Below, in pieces: positions 11,225 through 24,921 of a DNA stretch of 64,000 nucleotides. Position 1 is the first letter of the stretch; every line of letters starts with the position of its first letter. Position numbers and translations under genes: made by a program. Origin of the DNA: Mansonella perstans (taxonomy: Eukaryota > Nematoda > Chromadorea > Rhabditida > Onchocercidae); assembly GCA_037074765.1 (NCBI GenBank), contig JBAMDO010000033.1, positions 124,001-188,000 of the forward strand, in the 5' to 3' direction. Below the pieces are notes generated by a model. It was given only the letters and a program-made list of their open reading frames with translations. It had not been told where the DNA came from and did no database searches.

Positions 11225-14200
11225 ATGAAGTGGTATTGGTTTATGTTTTCCTCAGTTGTATTAATAAACTGCTATGATTTGAAATGTGAAATGTTATCTG
11301 AAAATAGATCGAAACATTCGCTTCCAAAAGCTTTAGTTCTGAAAGGTAACTATAAGGTAAGTTTTTTTTTATATATAAAAGTGTATTAACTTTTAGACCA
11401 TCACTTAGTATTTGAAATTTGTTGATTGATTGTTACATGGTAAAAAATTCGATGTGAGAATGAAAGTAGATTTCAGTATGTTTTAGAAAACAGGAAGGTT
11501 TTTTTTTACGCAGATGAATGAATAGAAGTTTACATGTGTTTGAGGTTGTTGAAAAAAGAAATTTTAAACTATTTTAGGTAGTAATTCGTCGCACAAATTG
11601 GCTTACTAATGTAACAAGTTTGATTACCGAAGATCATACAGCAAATGAAACTCGTTTTACAATTTTATCCCGTTTGAATGGTACTACGCATTTTGTTCTG
11701 GGAAACCGCAGTTATACCTATAATGGTAAGAACAATTTTTCTCCCCTTTGAAAAAGAAGAAACTTTTTTGAAAAGTTTCTTTTATCTTCATCTCTGCTTC
11801 TCATAATTTTTGTGGCTATTTGATGACTTATCAACTAAATCGATAAGATTAATGAAAAGTGAAAATGTTGAGAAAATTTTTTAGGACTAGAAAGCTGCCA
11901 AACAGTGAAGAGGGTGGGGGCTCTAGACATTCATACAGTGATATGCTTGGCGATCCCATGAATCGTAGCGTCAAATAGTTCTGTTTAATTCATTCGTTTG
12001 GCTATCCTTTTGTTTATATTGCTTCAAAAAAAAAAATTTAAATTCAAATCAGTTTTCAGACACTTCTTGTGCGGCTTTGCAAGTTGGTACAGCAGTACCG
12101 ACAATATATTTGCAGCCTGAGCTTGTGGAAAGCTACAACTTTAATGGTACATCAATGGCTGAATTGATTACATACTTTCTACATTTTGGTTTCAATGGTA
12201 GTCATACAGAAAATGAAACGGAAGTTGGTGGAATTGATGCAGTTTCATGGCTTGGTTGTAAAAAGGTCAAGGGTAAAATAATGCAGGTAATATAAATTGC
12301 AGTCCTCGGTGAATTTTAATTTGTATTTTTGGAAATACGGTCCACTTTTATTCTGTGGAAAACGGAAAAAACTAATCAATTTTAGAATGCATTAGATGAT
12401 AATAAACCATATATTTATTTTAAATTACTTTACGACATATTTCAAGAATAAACGAGCAAAATTTAAGATTTCTTCTTACGTATCTTTTAATTTATACATA
12501 TTTCAGTTAGAAGTAGTACATGCAAGTGAAAAATCTCAGTCATCATATTCCTCAACTGTCAATAAACCATATATTTTATCTTTCCATTTGTCTGCTTTTA
12601 ACGGTATGTTTTTCTCCTTAAAAGTAATCAAAGAAATTCTTCGAATTTAAGAAATTTTCTTCATGTTTTTGAGGTTTTCTAATATTTCCTCGAAAAATTC
12701 CTACTGGTTTTGCATCTTTTCTGTAAGCATAGTTTTGTTTAATGTTGTATCTTATTAGTCCTAACATAATTTTATTTCAGCTACCAGTAAAGAATTAATT
12801 GGACATGATTCTGCTGAGATTACGCAACTTGAAATGTTAGCTGATGATGTGCAGTTGCAGACAGAAGTAAGCAGTTCGATTACCTTTTTTGGGATCCTAC
12901 TTGTGCTCTTATCTTGATAGATTTGCTTTTTCTTCTGAGACCAATTAGCAATTTTTTCTATTTACTCCCAAGTAATAGTTCGTTTTGTTTTTTCCCCGAT
13001 TTTGTTTTTTGGCTTTAACAAGTACGAATTATTTTTTATGGAAGTTGATTCGTTTGCTTAAAGATCACTGGAAAGAATATTAATGTTTTGAATTTTTTTT
13101 AGCTACCCAAAGGATTGTACTGCAGTGGTTTTCCGGAAACCAAAACGCCGGTCATATTCCCGAACAAATTCGAAATGTCCTTTGATTACACCGATGTTGA
13201 TGGCAAAGCTGTCCACGACATTGACGTAAGTTTGATAAACTTTATTTCATTTTTTGTGTTTGATTACATTTGGCGTGGTTAGGTTTTCAGAATTCTTGAA
13301 GAGTTATAAGGAAATTTTTTTTTTTAGTTGTCTAAAATTTACACGATAAGTTTTGATTAATTTATAAAATCGTATTTTTAAATCGACCGTAGGCTCTAGC
13401 TTTGATTTTTTCTAATTTTACAAGGATGATATTTTATGCATACGCAATATTTGTGCAGATATATTACAATGGTGATGAGCGTATATTTTGGATGCGTTTA
13501 AATGCTCAAGCAGAGAAAGATACGCCTTTTATGGGAAACGCAAAACTTCCTGAAGGAGTGACAAACATTCATGTTATTCACGATTTCCAATATGGTTAGT
13601 TGAATAGAATGTTTGAAGATTTTCTTTTTGAATTCAAATTTGAGAGTTAAATAAAATTAATTGGAAGACTATAATGCTTGCCAGTAATTTGACATTAGTG
13701 TACTCTGCTATATTATTTAGACGGCTTAGTAATTTGAAGTGTAGAATTTTAGGGAGACCATGTGGTCACATGGTGTTTCATACTTCTCGGATGCACTACA
13801 TAAGTATTCGTAAATGAATTAATTGAAATAACAGGAAACTAAGGAAATATGTAAATGAAATCGATAACTTCTTCATGACTTTCAGGACTTCAGTATTTGC
13901 TAGACGGGGAGAATAATATTTGTAGCTCTGTATCAGCAATCGATGAAAATTTTGGTAATGTCCAAATATTGAATTCATCGACGAAAGAAATTGACTTAAA
14001 AAAGCCAGCGCAGTTATTCTTGAGCGCGAATGATTCTGTATTCTATTATGCAGGGAAGGTAAAGATTTTATATATCTTCACTTTACCGAATAAAATTCAA
14101 GTAAAAATTTCGGATCTTTCCAAGAAAATTTTTTTTAAATCTTCATTTTGAAATTATAAAATTTTCCAGCGAATAGTTAATGACATACCACTGGATGTTT

Positions 14201-15898
14201 ATGTCACAAATGTCAGCAATTCACCTACTACGTCAACAGTTATTGAAATGCTTTATACGTCGGAAAATTGGGTAGTGGAAACAGCTGTGGCACCTTTCCT
14301 TCATTCGATAATCCAGTATCATAAGGTAATTCAAAAGTTAAGATTTGAAAAAAATTATTTAAAAAATTTTTATCCTAATCATTTGTTGGTGCACAGTTAT
14401 TGACGAAATTGACTAGTTACGCCACACTAGTCATTAAAAATATTCGTTTAACTTTTGATGCGTGTTTATTTTAAGAACGAATCAGGCAAAGAAACAAAGT
14501 CGGTAATTCGTCTGCATTCATTCAAAAACAGTTCAGAAGTTGGACTCCCGCAAACTTTACTTTCAATTTATCCGTGTCTTAAGCTTGTTGAAGACAGTTA
14601 TCTGTATATGAATATCAAGAATGGTAAGCAGTTTCCGAATTTCTAAATCATCTACCTATATTGAAATTGGAAGCGCCATTTTCATTTATTTAAACATTTT
14701 ATGTTTATTGGTAATCTCTTTAAGCGACGCTGAAGGATTTGGAAAGCTTGGGGATTGAGAGAGTTCGACAAGGTTTACGCGAAGCTGTAGCGCATGTTGC
14801 TAATGTTTCTGTGCTTCGGATTGCTAATTTCTACGTTAGCTAAATATTTTTTGATATTTGTTTTAATAATATTAGTTCTTAATAATTTTTGAAACTTTGA
14901 TGTTTACATGTGGGAATTTTCATTGTTTCTGTGCTTGTTACAGACTTTCAAAAGACTAATATGAATGCGGCAAAGTCGACAGTTTTTATTGTTATTGAAA
15001 TTATTTAGAAAATTCTATTTTAGTTCAAGCAAATTCAAGAAAACGTTGTGGCATTCTTCGTTATTGGTGAGGCATCTGGTGTTAAACCGGCGAATACATG
15101 GAATAGATCTGTAAGTATTTCCGTTGCAATCTTCTGAAATGTCAGGCTGTTTTTTGGCAACACTATCTTAATTGGTTGGTTGAAGGAATAAAGAATAATT
15201 TTGTTTTCATCATTATTACTGACCCTCATTTTGTCTGAAATTCTTGTGTTGAGTTTTGTGTAGATTATGTTCCAGTGATGAGAGTTCTTTGAAAACTTAT
15301 TATTTCAGAATGAGATAAGTACTGAATCAGCCGTTAATCTACTGAATGCAACAATGAAAGAAAGAGATATGAAATTCCCTCTTTTCATTGGTCATCGTTT
15401 GGTGGTAAGGGCATCTCTTCTTTTTTATAATCATAGCACTAGATTCTTTTGTATTAAATTTTATATAAGTGAAAAGTTGCATATATTATTAATATATGAT
15501 AAACTTATGTTTTTTATTTTTAACACATTTTGGTTATAGTATACAAGGCGAAGTTTTCTTGAGGAGTGGCAGTGTTTATTCTTCCTACGTTCTTTAAAAA
15601 TTTACCGTAGAATGTCCCAGTATTAAACTTTTCGTAACTGAAAAAATATCCTCATTTATTTTGTTTATATTGCTTTTTCTTTTTTCAGATGCTCAGTCTT
15701 TCCAAATCAAGTTTGGGCATCATCCCATCAGTCTGGGCGCCGTTGCCATCACCAACATTTCGTGGTTACACGGCAGGTTCGATGTTTGTTCTTGGTTTCT
15801 TCATGCTTTTACTTGGTGCAGCACTTGGTGTTGGTGTTGTGTACTTCATTTGGAAGCGGCAACGTTTCAGTGGTCTTGCTTACCAAGTATTTGAGTGA
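11225..15898 (+). CDS. conserved type I transmembrane protein, 642 aa, 14 exons
   Basis: Exons: 11225-11356, 11578-11725, 12060-12286, 12507-12603, 12781-12866, 13103-13225, 13459-13594, 13886-14058, 14170-14325, 14476-14623, 14725-14834, 15024-15110, 15309-15404, 15689-15898. Every junction is GT-AG and phases are continuous to the stop. An N-terminal hydrophobic signal (residues about 3-17) is followed by a long glycosylated ectodomain with many sequons (NVTS, NGTT, NGTS, NGSH). A single membrane segment of small residues (FFMLLLGAALGVGVVYFIW, about 608-627) and a short basic tail (KRQRFSGLAYQVFE) end the chain. Ectodomain landmarks are LPKGLYCSGFPETK and VIHDFQYGLQYLLDG. I recognise the overall layout as that of uncharacterised invertebrate membrane proteins sometimes annotated with LolA-like domains, but that link is only from memory. 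The gene looks intact, and its role is unknown. Confidence 0.85.
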
Positions 15899-17359
15899 AA
15901 AGTTCTTTTAATTTGTTCATTTAATGTTTTCTTACTTTGCTCAATATTTTTCCATTTCTCTTTTTCAAAAATGAATTTCTCATCGGCGATCAGTACATTT
16001 CATTTAAATCATTGAATTTAGCGACTTTTAAATACTCAATGATTTTTTGGACCCTCTTCGAACCTTTTGTTTCTCTGATTATCTTTTATCACCAGTGCAC
16101 TTAATCTGCTATGCTTGTGCAGATTGCCATCTTCACGGTTTAAATATTGGAAAACTTTTTCCTTTATTTCTTTTTTTGCAGTTTAAATATTTACTTCAAT
16201 TTTTGTAAGCTTTAAAGCGCAGTCACTGCAATCTCTTTAGCATATATCATTTATATAAATCATGCTAACATATCATAAATATCATTTTCCTCCCCTCTGT
16301 TATGGATCCCGGGTATAGTGTAATTTTATGTAGCTTGAAATCTGTCAAATAAAGTATTTGCAATGATATTTTCTCTATTGTTTTTATTGTTCAGGTTTAT
16401 CACTGCAAAAATCCTATCATTTATTATTTTCAAACACACTTCTCTTTTCAAAGTATTTAATCTATCTATTTTTGTACGGTACACTGATCACTTTTGTGTG
16501 ATACTGAGAAAAAGGCAAAGGTAGTAGTAAAATTTGCAAATTTATTCTTTAACGAAACTCGGATAGAATAAAACGGAGAGATAAATAATCAAAACAATTC
16601 ATTTAGCATAATTAACATTTGTGCTAAGATAATATAGCTTTGTAAAAACAGACTTATGACCTCCCTATTCTATCATGCAATAGCATAGCATTTGATTTCT
16701 TGCTGGCTGTAATAATTTTTTAGCAAGAATTATCATTGTTCATTTCATTTCAACGGTGTGTAATATTTTATTGCTGTTGCAACACGATGTTCTTAGTTCT
16801 AATTGGCAATGTACTGAAAAATATGCAAACATCTTTTTTGAAATTCAGTTTTGATCGATTCTTATCCACTGTGAACATATTTATTATTTAAAATGAAAAG
16901 TTTTGGAAATTCAGAAAAATTCATATTTTTATTCAATCAGCTAATATTAGTTTAATATCTAAATTATCCTACAGTCGTTACAATTTGTAAAAAATTTGGA
17001 AGTAAGAGTTAACTCATTGCTAGACTTTTTCAATCATATCTTAATTAATAAACTATGACCAACTATTTTTTTTTGTTGGTGGTTTCATTCCTGTATTAGA
17101 GAGAAGAAGATAGGCAATCTTGTACTGATTACATAATTTAAATTTAATGTTTTTTGAGTTTCTAAATTATTTATAGTTCATAATGATTTCATTCAATGTT
17201 CCATTTGCAAGGATTTTTTTTTATCATTAATTGTTAATAATAAACTCTATTATTCGTCTATTTCGATTATTTTCATGAATGGTACATAACCGATACTGAA
17301 GAGCTAAAAAGTATATACCGATCGATGAATTTGTTAGTCACGATATATGTGAAATTACC
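15899..17359. other. 3' flank and intergenic region, no gene seen
   Basis: It contains the likely 3' UTR of the membrane-protein gene, with a polyadenylation signal near 16348, and then AT-rich sequence leading to MRPL15. I see no open frame with splice signals. Confidence 0.6.
16348..16353 (+). promoter_or_regulatory. polyadenylation signal AATAAA
   Basis: Canonical hexamer about 450 bases after the stop of the 14-exon gene, followed by AT-rich sequence. Chance occurrence is possible in this base composition. Confidence 0.35.
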
Positions 17360-19567
17360 ATGAACTGTTTAGATCAACTTGTAAATATGACTTCAAAGGT
17401 AATTAAATCAGCACGTGAACGTGCCTTACAGTATGTGCAAAATGCAAGCCGTTTGCAGAAACAGGATCTTCGAGATAATCCTGGTGCTAGGACTCAGGTA
17501 TAAGTTTCATTTTGGTGCAAGATTGTATTGATAAATATGAGTTTAATTTGGTTAGCAAAGAATTTTTCTATCTTTTCTGCAAATAGAGATCCTAAATATT
17601 TTTTACTGGATTTCGATTGAAAAATGATTTTTATTAGAGAATAGTTCTAGAAATGGAAGAACTTAGTTTTTTTTTTGCAGAATCATGCAGAAGGTCATCT
17701 GCTTGGAATTTTTGGATCTTTCGAATACAAGCTTTTTGAAAATTAAGTGAAATGCAACTTTTTTTTTTAGTTTAGAATAATACAATTCTTGCATATAATT
17801 TGATTGGACTTGATAATTAACAAGATAGTGGATTTTGATTTTTTTTCGAAAGATTAGCCTGTAATTGAATCTATTTAAGGCTCGTCAAATAAGATCTTCT
17901 TTGCACAATCAAGCAGGACATACAATCGGTGAGCTTCAACATGCTGCGAAACCTCCACTTGGATGGATCTGGGGTAATTTCTATCAACCGTGGCAACGTC
18001 TATTTCCGGGCGAAGAGCATTTTAACGGTGATATCAAGTATGTTATTTAGTGATTTCTTCATTTCTAACCCACTATTATTGGATGCAATTAGTGCTGTTA
18101 TCATTTCGGAGACTCAGATTGTTCAGGCATTTGATTAAATACTTGAATAATTAAATCCTTATATGGCACATTTAAGAGATAATTTTTTTCAAGATAATTT
18201 CACACAACTATAAACCTTCGTTACTTGTATTTTCTCTTTCTGTTTCTCTGTCCAGTTTTTCATTTCTTTTCTGTTTTTTTATTTATTGTGCGAGAAATGC
18301 AAGTTTTCTTTTTTTGTAATTTTATTAGAAGCATTTTAGCTTAAGACGCGAATATCCACCATTATCATTGGTTGAGCTACAACGACTAATTGATTTGGGT
18401 TGGTTAGATACTTCATCCTTGATCGATATCACTGCTCTATGTAATACTCGAAGATACCATTGCGAACCTTCATTAAGACAGTTTGGAGTACAGCTGACAG
18501 ATGAGGTAATGGTGCATAGTCTTCATATTTTTTATTAGTTAACTTCTAAATTACATTTGATGGTAAGTCATAAGAAAAAATCCGTTTTCCATTCTTTGAG
18601 TATGGTAAGAAGCAGGTATTGTAGGAGCTATTGACGGATTATCAATTTCTAAGAAGTTGGAGTAATTCGATAATTGGACTATGAATTTGAATTATGATAT
18701 TCATTTTGTAATTTCTCATAATCGATATTATAATCTTCAACGGAGATATTTGACGTCTTTCAGGGTGCTGACTGTTTTGCTGCTGTTGTGAATTTGGAAG
18801 TACAGTGGGCATCAGAAACTGCAATAACAGCCATAGAAAAAGCCGGAGGTCGAATTAGAGTTGCGTATTATGATGCAGCGGCTTTAGAAGCAGCGATCGA
18901 TCCAGAAAAATGGTTCTTATCAGGTACAAAAACATATTTTCTCGCGAATTTTGATTCGGTCTAATTTTTAACTTTAATTTGTCTTGAAAAAACCAATATT
19001 TTGTGTTAATAATTGAGTAACTTCTGTTCCACTTCCTTCCTGCTGTTCATTTTGCTTTTATTTTAAATTATTTTCCTTAATTGAAAAGTTTATTGATTTC
19101 AACTATATTATTAGTACTACTATATTAGAGACATTTAAATCTTTTTTTTTCTAAGATTTTTCTACTAACAAACTTGATTGCAATTAATTACAGGAAAGCC
19201 AATTCCACGACGCAAAGCTCCACCTGAAAGCCTTATTTCACTTTACACTGATCCTCGGCATCGCGGCTATCTGGCTAATCCAGAAGATCTAACCAAAGCT
19301 GAGGAGGACTTGGCTCAAATTATGGGATATGAAAGAAAACCTGCCCAAGAACAATGGGAAGAAAAGAGACCTGATCAGCTGTTTCTCGGAATTCCGTCTG
19401 GTACAATAGTCAGCTTAAGAGATAAGAAATGTTTTGCGCCAACACATCCTGTTCTCCAGAAATATTATGGAATTGACGCTAGCGCAAAGGAAAGTTTTGT
19501 TGCCGACCATTCTTATGCCACTACTTTTTCATCATCAGTGCAAAAAAGCAATTTTGTACATTCATGA
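17360..19567 (+). CDS. mrpl-15: mitochondrial ribosomal protein uL15m (MRPL15), 5 exons
   Basis: Structural protein of the large mitochondrial ribosomal subunit. Exons: 17360-17497, 17880-18037, 18340-18505, 18764-18923, 19194-19567, with continuous phases, giving 331 residues. The N-terminus is basic and Ser/Ala-rich, as for a mitochondrial targeting signal. Family landmarks in order are DNPGAR, AGHTIGELQ with PPLGWIWGNFYQPWQRLFPG (nematode-type replacement of the Gly/Arg-rich loop), INLRREYPPLSLVELQRLID, EKAGGRIRVAYYD, KPIPRRKAPPESL and DPRHRGYLANPEDL. Human MRPL15 (296 residues) has matching [20 protein letters not shown] and GQPIPKRMLPPEEL blocks. The acceptor of exon 3 was chosen at 18340 because it restores D-I-N-L-R-R-E-Y. 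The ATG at 17360 is the first in frame; Met10 is an alternative. No trans-splice acceptor is obvious immediately upstream. Confidence 0.94.
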
Positions 19568-20205
19568 TTTATGAAGATTATAAATATATTTCGAAAGTTT
19601 CATACGAACTATAGTAAAATCACGAAAAAATATAAACCGTATATGCTAAAAGATTTGCATTATTTATCCATTGCGTTTGGGTCATAATCCAGAAACATGA
19701 GGTCAACAATACATTGCGAGTACATTAACTTTAATATTAAGGATCTTTATGTTTTAAAGTTCATGCCGAAAATTCTATTCTAGAATATATCTTCTTCAGA
19801 AGCCGAAAAAAACTAGCATAATTTCTCAAATTTTTTTAGTTGCTGTCAAATTACAGTTTGGAATATAAGAATCACGCCATCTTGAGCGATTTTTAAGAAT
19901 CTCCGAATTTTCAAAATTTGAAAAATATGCAAGATCCGAAATTTCAACAAAATATAAAGTCCAACATTAAATATTAGAAAATTGATAACAAAAACAAAAA
20001 GAAGTATTAGAAATGGAGGAATTTTCTGTCTTGTTATTCAACGGAAATAATTTCTGGTGTTGCGGAAGTCGATCCTTTCTTCTGTAATATTTCAAAATTA
20101 GTAAAAATAGTAGTAGTTGAGGAACAAATATTACTGGTAATTTATTACTACGATAAAGGATTATTATCGAAAATATTTCTAAGTGATTTTTAACACTGAA
20201 ATCTG
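19568..20205. other. convergent 3' intergenic region
   Basis: It lies between the stops of MRPL15 (plus) and GCNA (minus) and should hold both 3' UTRs. No coding frame is supported. A minus-strand frame at 19967-20227 is a read-through shadow. Confidence 0.6.
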
Positions 20206-23200
20206 TTATTGATAGGAAAAAGGACAATTTTTAAGTTCCATATCTTTCATGTTAGGTTGTACATAAATGATATATTTTATGTCGATTTTCTTAAAAAAGA
20301 ATTTTTTTTTCAATAAGGTTGCCTCTTTGAAACGTAGCGACAAAATCTTCATGATTTCTGCGGGCTTCACACCAGGTTTTCGTTCTCTTCTATAGTTTTC
20401 TTTTACAAACTGTGCAAATGTGTTGGTTGGCCTAGCCGGAAATTCCTTTCCATCACGTGATCTTAGAATAAAATGTCCCTGACAAATGCCACAAATTTTA
20501 CGATCAGTATCAATCGATTTCGAATGTCGTTTGATTCTTAAATTAATTCAATATTGTTGTACAAATTAATGGAATATTTGAAAGAAAGAACTTAAAATGA
20601 TATATAATTCTCTTTACTCATCGGTATTTTTTTCAAGCTTTAAAATCATTTTAATGCTTGCAAAACTAAAAGAAATAAGACTAACGTTTGTCCACAACGA
20701 TTACAAATGTATAAATATTTGGCATCAATGATGTAATTGTGACATCGTTCGATAAGCGGTAAAGACGGAAACACTTTCAGACATTGATAGACCCTGAAAA
20801 TTGTGAATAGTAGTGTTGAAATCAAGTTGGAAGCAGATGATATGAATTGAATGAGAACAATTTGGGAACAGAAGTTCCACAAATTGTTTTCTTTACTGCA
20901 GTGTCACCACTAAATACTTGTATAAAACTTATCATATCCATCATGTGTTAATCTTAAATAGATACTATTCAGCAATTTTTTTTCAAAAACCATGCTTCTT
21001 TTACTAATTATTATTCAATCTGCGAATACTTTTTCTTATTAAATTTACAGCTTGCGTCCAACAATATTTAAATTGTAAACTGAGGCACATTTGTAAGCTT
21101 AAATGATAGCATGTTTTCCAACTTCATTTCAATATTATCAAAAGCTTGATTTAAAAAAGCAGGCGGAGTCAAATAAATGTTATTTCCTGGAACAGACATG
21201 CTAGTTGAGATTCAAGCAATATGAATATCGTTTACATATATAAAGCATACATAAAGCTGTAAATAAATTACCAGTATTTCCATGTTGGTCCGTGTCCACC
21301 TTTCTGGATGCGATCTATTACCCAAACTGCAGCATGACACATTTCATGTAACAATGTATCACGCAGCCTTTCTACAATCAAATTTATTCACTCACGTATC
21401 TTTTCTAAAAATAAGTTGTTCCCTTTATTTCTTCTTATCCATTATTTACTTAGCCTTAATATTTTACAACCTGTCAAATCTTAAAGTGGAAAAAATTGGG
21501 TAGATTTTCATTAATAAAAGAAAATACGAAAAGTAACAATTCATATATCTCATAATCGACAATTATCAAATGCGAAAAAATTGAGATGAATCATATATTA
21601 TTTATTTTGCATGTAACATGAGAATATACTTTGAACAAAAAAATGATCCTGGACTTACCTGGAGTATCACAAACTTTGATGGAAAGCTCGATATCAGCTG
21701 TACCGTTTGGTTTGCAACGACAACGACCAGCTGTTAACCGTAACCGTCCATTCCATTGCAGTACCATATTTGGATCCAACTGAAATTTTGTCTAAACCAA
21801 AAAAAAAAAAAGTACAGAGAAAGTAGATTTGATTTAGAAAACTTAAAGCAAAATGAAAATTAGAATTCCTGCTCTCAAAAATTTATACCACCAACATAGA
21901 GTTTGACCAGAAACAATTTATCAAATCATACTTTATTTTCGAAACAACGTCTTCTGTACATATCGAACAACTTCGCTGTTAATTCTTCTCGAATTCGTGA
22001 GAATTTAGCTGTGGTATACTTTTTGGCAGTCCTGTGTATTGGTCCATTTTGTGAAAGCGCCAAAAGAAAAATTTCATCGTCATCCTGACGGATATATATT
22101 AATTATGAGTAATTCTCTATAGTTTCTTTTTTCAAAGGCTTTTAACATTGCTCATTATACTTTAAATTAGACTATTATAGTTGGAAGAGAGGTAAATTCA
22201 CTTTTTTTTGAATGCATGATGCACCTTGTGATTCCAAAACCAAATTTGCATGTTCCTGTCGTTTTATTTTTTCTGAAAAGTTTAGAAAATATCGCTGAAA
22301 AATTTAGAAACATTGAGATGAATCCTTCGAAGTTGTGTCTTACAACGTCAACTTCTTCAGACTCAATCAATAGCATGCTTTTTCTTGCAATAATAAACTG
22401 TAAAAAAAAAAAAAAAAAAAAAAAATTCTGAAATTCTAGAAATTCATAAATACATGTATCTAAAATATTGCTTCCTAATGTTGGATTATATATTGAATGC
22501 TCATTGCTAATATTTTTTGGAATGTTGTTACGTTGATTTTTTCATCCTTAATATTCATTACATTACCTATTAATTGCACATCACTGGAGCTATCCTTTGA
22601 GTTAGATTCACATTCTGAACTACACTCAATAACTGACTCGCTATCAGTCATGATAAATCTGGAAAAACAAATTGTTAAGTTCTGATTAAAATTTACATAT
22701 TCAAAATACTGTGCTAACAATTATATTAAAATCACCATTGCTGTGCTGACTTCCATCACTGTAGATCAGTACAGACTGAAAAGTGATATAATTTGAGATG
22801 TCGGTAAAAATCTACTAATATATTGTCGTGTATACTTCGAGAACTGAGACTTCTTTTCCATATATTCAAGTAATATTCTGATGTAAAAAGGATGCAATTA
22901 TCCAAACAAAAAACAGCTACATTACAAAAAAACTACAGTTATGATAGTTCAAGCTAATCTGTTATAATTAATGCACGCGTTCTTATTTTGCATTGTAAAA
23001 AAATTTCAAACAAAATATCTCGGATGAAGAGGATGAAAGTACACAATCAAAATAACACTTACCCATCTAAACCGTGTGACTCGTTTGCTTTCGTAAGGGT
23101 TGATTGAATTTTGACTTCGTCCAAATCTGAAAATTGTGATTTTCTAAACTTTCATTTCAAAGAAAAAAAAAGAAAAGACATTGAAATCCTTTATATATTT

Positions 23201-24921
23201 TATAAGTAGCAAACTAGGTTACAAGTAGCAAACTCGAATTACTGCATCAAAAAAAGCAAATGCCACTACTCACAGTTGATCACTCACTAATCAATATGCA
23301 AATTTTTTCGCGTGATTTGCACAAAATAGTTAAAAGAAAGCTTTACTGAAGCATATTTTAACATACATTTTTCAAACTTCTCATCGCTATCCTCATTGGA
23401 TTCGGCAGACTCACTCTTTATCTCGATACTATCATTGTTTAATGAATTTCTGCAAAGAAAATCCAGGAAATTCATAATAAAGTATACCTTTTTTTTCTAC
23501 CTTTTAAAACGGACCTTTGACTATCAAAGTTATTATCATAAGTTATTAGCCTTTAATTTTAATCTATAAGCTCTCAGCTACCGTCTTATTGATACGTCAA
23601 TTTTATATATTACGCCATTGAAATGGCTGTTTTTTAAAAGACAGTATTTAGCAGTGAGTCCTCCATTACAATGCCATATAAGCTTAATCATATTATCCTT
23701 TCGGCTCTACACTTTGACTTTTCTGGAGTTTTAGATTTTAATTTGCTCTAATTCCATGCTTAATTCTTTTTGTATCAAAAAATTTTAATAATTCAAAAAA
23801 TGACGAATCACAAATCACTTCAAAACAACTTACTTCTTACGATCTACATTTTCCTTTAATTCGGGATATAATTCAAATAGTGCTGATATTTTATCGTCAT
23901 TAATGCTTGCATCCGAAAGACCACTCCGAAAAAATGACGAAAATTCCGCGGTTTTCTACAAAAACAAACAAACATCATCAACAAAAGATAATTTAATCGG
24001 TTGCACACTTTTAAGTACTGTTATTAAATCAGTAGAAGCCAAATATTTTTTCAAAAAAAATTATTTCTTTAAATCCTAAACCTTATCTGTATCATTTTGT
24101 GCCTTTTTTTGACTGTAGGTACTTCTTTTCTTTTTAAAAGATTGCTCATCATTTGATATACTTGAATAATCTGAAAAAAAAAAGAAAAATACTTCCTGCA
24201 CTTTTAATTTTCAACATTGTAATAACCACTATTAAGATTAATTCAGACATTAGCATAATGAAAATAAATATAAAAAGGAAACCTTCAGAAGAAGTGTAAT
24301 CCTTAATGACGAAACTATCTTCCAGGTAAGTATCCTCATCGCTGCTTGTTGCTTCATCATCTGTACGATCAACTCGATATCCATAAGTATTTCGTTTTTT
24401 GAAACTCAACGTTGCCAACAAACCACTTATGTTTCTACCAATTTTGATATTTTTTTTTTGGCAACTGATTAATTTTTGTGAAAATATGAAATTTATCAGA
24501 ACTCAAAATCTAGTCTCCAAATTTGAATTTTATCATTTGAACCAAATTTCTCATATCCTTATTTATTGTGCGAACAACCATCATCATTTGTATTTAGATG
24601 AAATTATGCAAATTGCCGACAATTAAGCTAAATAGATCAAGTTAGACTTATAATTTGTGATTTACGTTTGCTTCTTGATTTGAATCCAAAAAATTATTAA
24701 ACCGATTTAGTTTCGAAATATTCAAAACAAAGCATAATCGAGACATTATCTTCTTATCAAAATGAAACTTACCTGATATTACTATCACTATTTCCATCAC
24801 TTTCACTGATATCATTTACCGCCTCATCAACAACTTCGTCACTATCGCTATTGCTATCATTATTATCACTATTACTGTCGTCTGAAGAATCATCGATAAC
24901 AATTCGTCGATATTGCGACAT
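20206..24921 (-). CDS. gcna-1: GCNA: acidic SprT-family metalloprotease with zinc ribbon and HMG-box-like tail, 13 exons
   Basis: GCNA proteins act in germ-cell nuclei and protect genome integrity, including against DNA-protein crosslinks. Exons, 5' to 3': 24773-24921, 24283-24404, 24082-24170, 23834-23955, 23367-23449, 23063-23126, 22562-22658, 22344-22397, 21932-22084, 21659-21779, 21272-21371, 20686-20793, 20206-20536. All phases agree, giving 530 residues. Residues 1 to about 250 are acidic and Ser-rich (for example DDSSDDSNSDNNDSNSDSDE), a disordered head. The SprT domain has TAGRCRC, the zinc protease motif HEMCH (360-364) and GGHGPTW with the third His ligand at 378. A zinc ribbon follows (C402, C415-x2-C418, C436-x2-C439), then an HMG-box-like tail (ARPTNTFAQFVKENYRRE). 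Exon 8 and the start of exon 10 are the least certain. Exon 10 could begin at 21791, adding four residues. The acceptor of exon 2 has a poor pyrimidine tract, but its phase is right. Confidence 0.9.

Noticed and set aside
17689..17745. Possible extra MRPL15 exon after TTTTTTTTTGCAG (NHAEGHLLG-like reading)
   Set aside because: It runs into a stop within 20 codons, and the real exon 2 (AGHTIGELQ) already supplies this part with the right phases.
22400..22424. Long A run, first considered a retrocopy poly(A) tail
   Set aside because: On the minus strand it is the polypyrimidine tract directly before the acceptor of GCNA exon 8.
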